Below, one piece after another: positions 61,731 through 64,000 of a DNA stretch of 64,000 nt. The stretch covers positions 62,001 to 126,000 of the forward strand of contig NZ_JAHXYR010000011.1 in NCBI RefSeq assembly GCF_019969845.1, written 5' to 3'. This stretch comes from Sphingobacterium sp. GVS05A (GTDB lineage Bacteria; Bacteroidota; Bacteroidia; Sphingobacteriales; Sphingobacteriaceae). The translations under genes were made by a program, and so were the position numbers. The notes beneath the pieces were generated by a model. It was given only the letters and a program-made list of their open reading frames with translations. It did not search any database and was not told where the DNA came from. The stretch's first letter is position 1; each line of letters starts with the position of its first letter.

Positions 61731-63143
61731 TTAATAATTAGCTTTGAATTCGATATCGCGATTGATTTTATCTATGGTGGCATCATCCAATTCATATTTT
61801 GAAATGACGTACATGGCTAACAATAAAAGTATTGCGGGAATAACAGCCACCAGCCATAGGATCCCCTTTTCGGCCATAGCAGATTGCGTCGTTACATTAT
61901 CTTTATCAAATGCAACATACGCCAGCACCAGTCCCGGAACAATTCCGCCCAGTGCCATACCAGCTTTGTAAAAGATGCCTGTCAATGCATTGACAATTCC
62001 GGATATACGTTTACCAGTTTTATATTCACCATAAGATATCACTTCCGGGACCAGAGCCCACATATATCCTGTCGCGACGATCACACCTGTGGATTTGATA
62101 AATTGCGCACTCAATACCAGCCAAGTATTTCCTTTAAGTGTTTCGTTAGTTGAAATAATATATAACATAATCATGCCCAGGATAGCTATCCCCAAGAAAA
62201 CATAGAACATTTGCTTTTTTCCGATCGCGCGTTTAATAGCAGGTACAAGCGGCATGAATATAAATGCAGGCAACGATCCCAAAGCCATGAAATATGGAAG
62301 CATATCAGGTGCATTGACATTGTAGATCATATAATAGGAACCCGCCGAATTTCCGATGGCCATCATGGCAAAAGCAGTAATAAAGAAAAATGCAAGAATG
62401 CGCAATGGTCGATTATGTTTAAATTCCTGCCAAAGATCAGACACTTGGACATTTTCCGTCTCTTTTTCATCCATAATAACGCGTTCTTTTGTTTGTGAAA
62501 AGCAAAAAAATAAAAGGATTAAACCAACCAAAGCATAAATAAGCATTGTCGTAAACCAGGCACCGGCTGAATCCTTCGAGTTAATCTTTCCATCGGGAGA
62601 GAAATATTTGACGACAATAGGTACACCATAACCAACGGCGAGCCCCCCAATATTCGCCATAAACATGCGCGTGGAAGTCAACTTTGTCACTTCGTCGGTA
62701 TCTCTGGTTAGGGAAGCATTTAAAGCACCATACGGAACATTAATCAATGTGTATAAAATAGATAGCCCAACATAGGTAATATATGCGTAGGTCAATGAGC
62801 CGGAATATCCATTCCAAAAACACAGCACCGCAAAACCTGTAAGCGGAATTCCGCCCAAAACCAGATATGACCTATACTTACCCAGACGGGGATTGCTTTT
62901 ATCAACAAATGCACCAACAATGGGATCCCAAATCACATCAACGATCCGGACAATCAGAAACATGACCCCCGCTGAAGCAGCTGAAATTCCGTACACATTA
63001 GTGTAGAAAATCAATAGATACATTGAAACAGTCTGATAGATAAGATTCTGTGCCAGATCGCCTGCGCCAAATCCTACCCGTTGCTTCATTGAGAGCTTAT
63101 AAAAGCCTTTGACAGGCTTTGCCTCTGTTATAATTTGGTCCAT
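61731..63143 (-). CDS. GPH-family sugar (xyloside) symporter
   Basis: A 470-residue transporter of the glycoside-pentoside-hexuronide:cation symporter family (MFS fold), with twelve membrane helices. Typical segments: KQRVGFGAGDLAQNLIYQ at the start, DPIVGAFVDKSNPRLGKYR in the first loop and NVPYGALNASLTRD. In this operon it likely imports xylo-oligosaccharides or aldouronates. First gene of the xylan operon. Confidence 0.9.
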   Translation of the reverse strand: MDQIITEAKPVKGFYKLSMKQRVGFGAGDLAQNLIYQTVSMYLLIFYTNVYGISAASAGVMFLIVRIVDVIWDPIVGAFVDKSNPRLGKYRSYLVLGGIPLTGFAVLCFWNGYSGSLTYAYITYVGLSILYTLINVPYGALNASLTRDTDEVTKLTSTRMFMANIGGLAVGYGVPIVVKYFSPDGKINSKDSAGAWFTTMLIYALVGLILLFFCFSQTKERVIMDEKETENVQVSDLWQEFKHNRPLRILAFFFITAFAMMAIGNSAGSYYMIYNVNAPDMLPYFMALGSLPAFIFMPLVPAIKRAIGKKQMFYVFLGIAILGMIMLYIISTNETLKGNTWLVLSAQFIKSTGVIVATGYMWALVPEVISYGEYKTGKRISGIVNALTGIFYKAGMALGGIVPGLVLAYVAFDKDNVTTQSAMAEKGILWLVAVIPAILLLLAMYVISKYELDDATIDKINRDIEFKANY

Positions 63144-63290
63144 ATATAATTGGTTATTCTAATATTGAATTACTGTGGTAAAACTACAAGAACTATGCTG
63201 TCGGCACCCGATACAAATGTTTTATATTCCAATAAAAATGTTTAAAAAGGCGCATTATACGAGAAATAACCGACAAAAGATGAGGACTAC

Positions 63291-63355
63291 GTAGGTACCT
63301 ACTGTACCTACTGCCGGTAAAAAAAGAGGGAATCTGAAATAGATCCCCTCTTTTT
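63291..63355. terminator. Palindrome and strong terminator upstream of the xylan operon
   Basis: GTAGGTACCTAC (63291-63302) is a perfect palindrome that may be an operator of the xylan operon. Next, AAAAAGAGGGAATCT (63321-63335) pairs with AGATCCCCTCTTTTT (63341-63355) with one mismatch. On the minus strand it is followed by a T tract, so it ends the transcript of the edge gene. Otherwise 63144-63391 holds only the promoter region. Confidence 0.7.
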
Positions 63356-63391
63356 ACAAAGTATTTCAAACCGCACCTACCTTTGATCTAT

Positions 63392-64000
63392 TCAGTTCGT
63401 AACATATTTGACCAGATAGCTTTTCGTCTGTCCCTTGTAAACACAATCAACTTGAGCATGACCTGTCAACGAACTCGCCTGCCTGACCGTAATCTTCACG
63501 TCAGGATTAGTCGCGAATGCTTTTACAACAGGAATTTTTTTACCTTTTATTTCCAAGGGAGAAATGACCTCATAGGTATTGTAACCAATGATACCATTCT
63601 CATCTGTGGATCTGATCGGAATAGAGGGTAAAGCAAGTTTTTTACCATTTACGGTAATATCGACCTTCGGCGATATTGGACGTACAATTTTTTGGTTTTT
63701 TGAACTAAACCCCAATCCGATAAAATCGAAGAGAGGTTTACCCTCTTCCCCTTCGGCCACCAGATATAGCGCATGCTTGCCCCCCAAATGATCAACATAT
63801 TTCGAAACATCAGCTGTGAAGTGTGTCACCTCAGATTTAGCATTAGCCGGAATTACGATCTGGGCAATCTTTTTCCCCTTCCAGACATCATTTTCCCAAG
63901 GACCATCCAACCACACATTGACCTTAAACGCAGCCTGTGTTTGTGGGGAAATAAATAGATCAAAGGCCGTCTGATTTCCCGCTTTCGTACCATTAAAAGC
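63392..64000 (-). CDS. C-terminal part of a probable secreted carbohydrate-active protein (runs off the right edge)
   Basis: The frame is open from the window edge at 64000 to the stop at 63392, giving 202 residues of C-terminus. A CBM6-like or galactose-binding-like domain is suggested by VNVWLDGPWENDVWKGKKI and YVDHLGGKHALYLVAEGEEGKPLFDFIGLGF. A second beta domain follows, ending VYKGQTKSYLVKYV. It probably ends a secreted glycoside hydrolase of the same xylan region. The catalytic part lies outside the window. Confidence 0.6.
   Translation of the reverse strand, partial: AFNGTKAGNQTAFDLFISPQTQAAFKVNVWLDGPWENDVWKGKKIAQIVIPANAKSEVTHFTADVSKYVDHLGGKHALYLVAEGEEGKPLFDFIGLGFSSKNQKIVRPISPKVDITVNGKKLALPSIPIRSTDENGIIGYNTYEVISPLEIKGKKIPVVKAFATNPDVKITVRQASSLTGHAQVDCVYKGQTKSYLVKYVTN

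Noticed and set aside
1..64000. CRISPR array, prophage, or intact insertion sequence
   Set aside because: No regularly spaced repeats, integrase, transposase, or phage structural gene is visible. The gene-loss scars listed above do not carry IS ends that I can recognise.

Overview
The window looks like a chromosomal segment of a Bacteroidota bacterium, most likely a Sphingobacterium-like member of the Sphingobacteriaceae (inferred from gene content, not from a marker gene). Pointers are SusC/SusD, GLPGLI, DUF4843, PKD-like and TlpA/DUF4369-type proteins, FecI/FecR pairs, a CusA fused to a TolC domain, short Bacteroidota-type Crp and HxlR regulators, low G+C, and several TAnnTTTG-type -7 promoter boxes. 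I see no rRNA, tRNA, CRISPR array, intact transposon or phage.

Layout. 0.1-8.1 kb: a Crp/Fnr regulator and an NAD-dependent epimerase, then an outer-membrane beta-barrel/GLPGLI operon divergent from a histidine kinase/response regulator pair. A tandem 10-bp repeat array in the divergent gap is the likely response-regulator target. 8.1-14.1 kb: small hypothetical genes, a second Crp/Fnr, DUF4406, a DUF421 membrane protein, and a siderophore-interacting protein with an AraC regulator. Two gene remnants lie here: a LuxR-type HTH tail and a TonB-receptor plug. 14.1-20.5 kb: a large two-domain glycosyltransferase, a MaoC/HxlR/luciferase-like group divergent from an F420-type reductase/TetR pair, and a small HTH-like gene. 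20.6-27.7 kb: an SDR gene broken by an in-frame stop, a TetR regulator and a TolC/adaptor/RND pump. Near-identical palindromes precede the SDR gene and the pump. 28-34 kb: fatty acid desaturase, two membrane proteins, a large GAF protein, and an HxlR regulator divergent from an NTF2-like protein. 34.2-41.6 kb: a heavy-metal efflux locus (small exported His/Asp-rich protein, CusA-TolC fusion, adaptor), a PAP2 phosphatase and a truncated HMA-like protein. 41.8-47 kb: a stress-type cluster (FMN-binding split-barrel protein, P-type cation ATPase, beta-CASP hydrolase with a coupled 57-aa ORF). 47-57.3 kb: ECF sigma, FecR, SusC, SusD, DUF4843, PKD-like and TlpA on the minus strand, ending at a strong terminator. 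57.5-64 kb: a xylan-use operon of GPH-type symporter, GH10 xylanase, GH43 and GH67 alpha-glucuronidase, with the 3' end of another probable secreted carbohydrate-active protein at the right edge.

How it works together. The right end is a xylan catabolic block: GH10 cuts the backbone, GH67 removes (methyl)glucuronic acid from oligomers, GH43 trims them, and the symporter imports products. The adjacent FecI/FecR-SusCD locus is the only outer-membrane uptake system nearby, but its accessory lipoproteins are not sugar-specific, so its link to xylan is unproven. The middle is dominated by efflux and stress functions under local TetR and HxlR regulators whose operators can be read as inverted repeats. 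Several genes are decaying (LuxR tail, TonB plug, SDR, HMA-like protein, a start-less ORF at 46.7-46.9 kb), which suggests active gene loss. I found no system that I can call new with confidence. The best candidates for unreported biology are the repeat-array-controlled GLPGLI/beta-barrel two-component module, the CusA-TolC fusion with an internal signal-like segment and its small exported partner, and the 57-aa ORF fused in translation to the beta-CASP gene.
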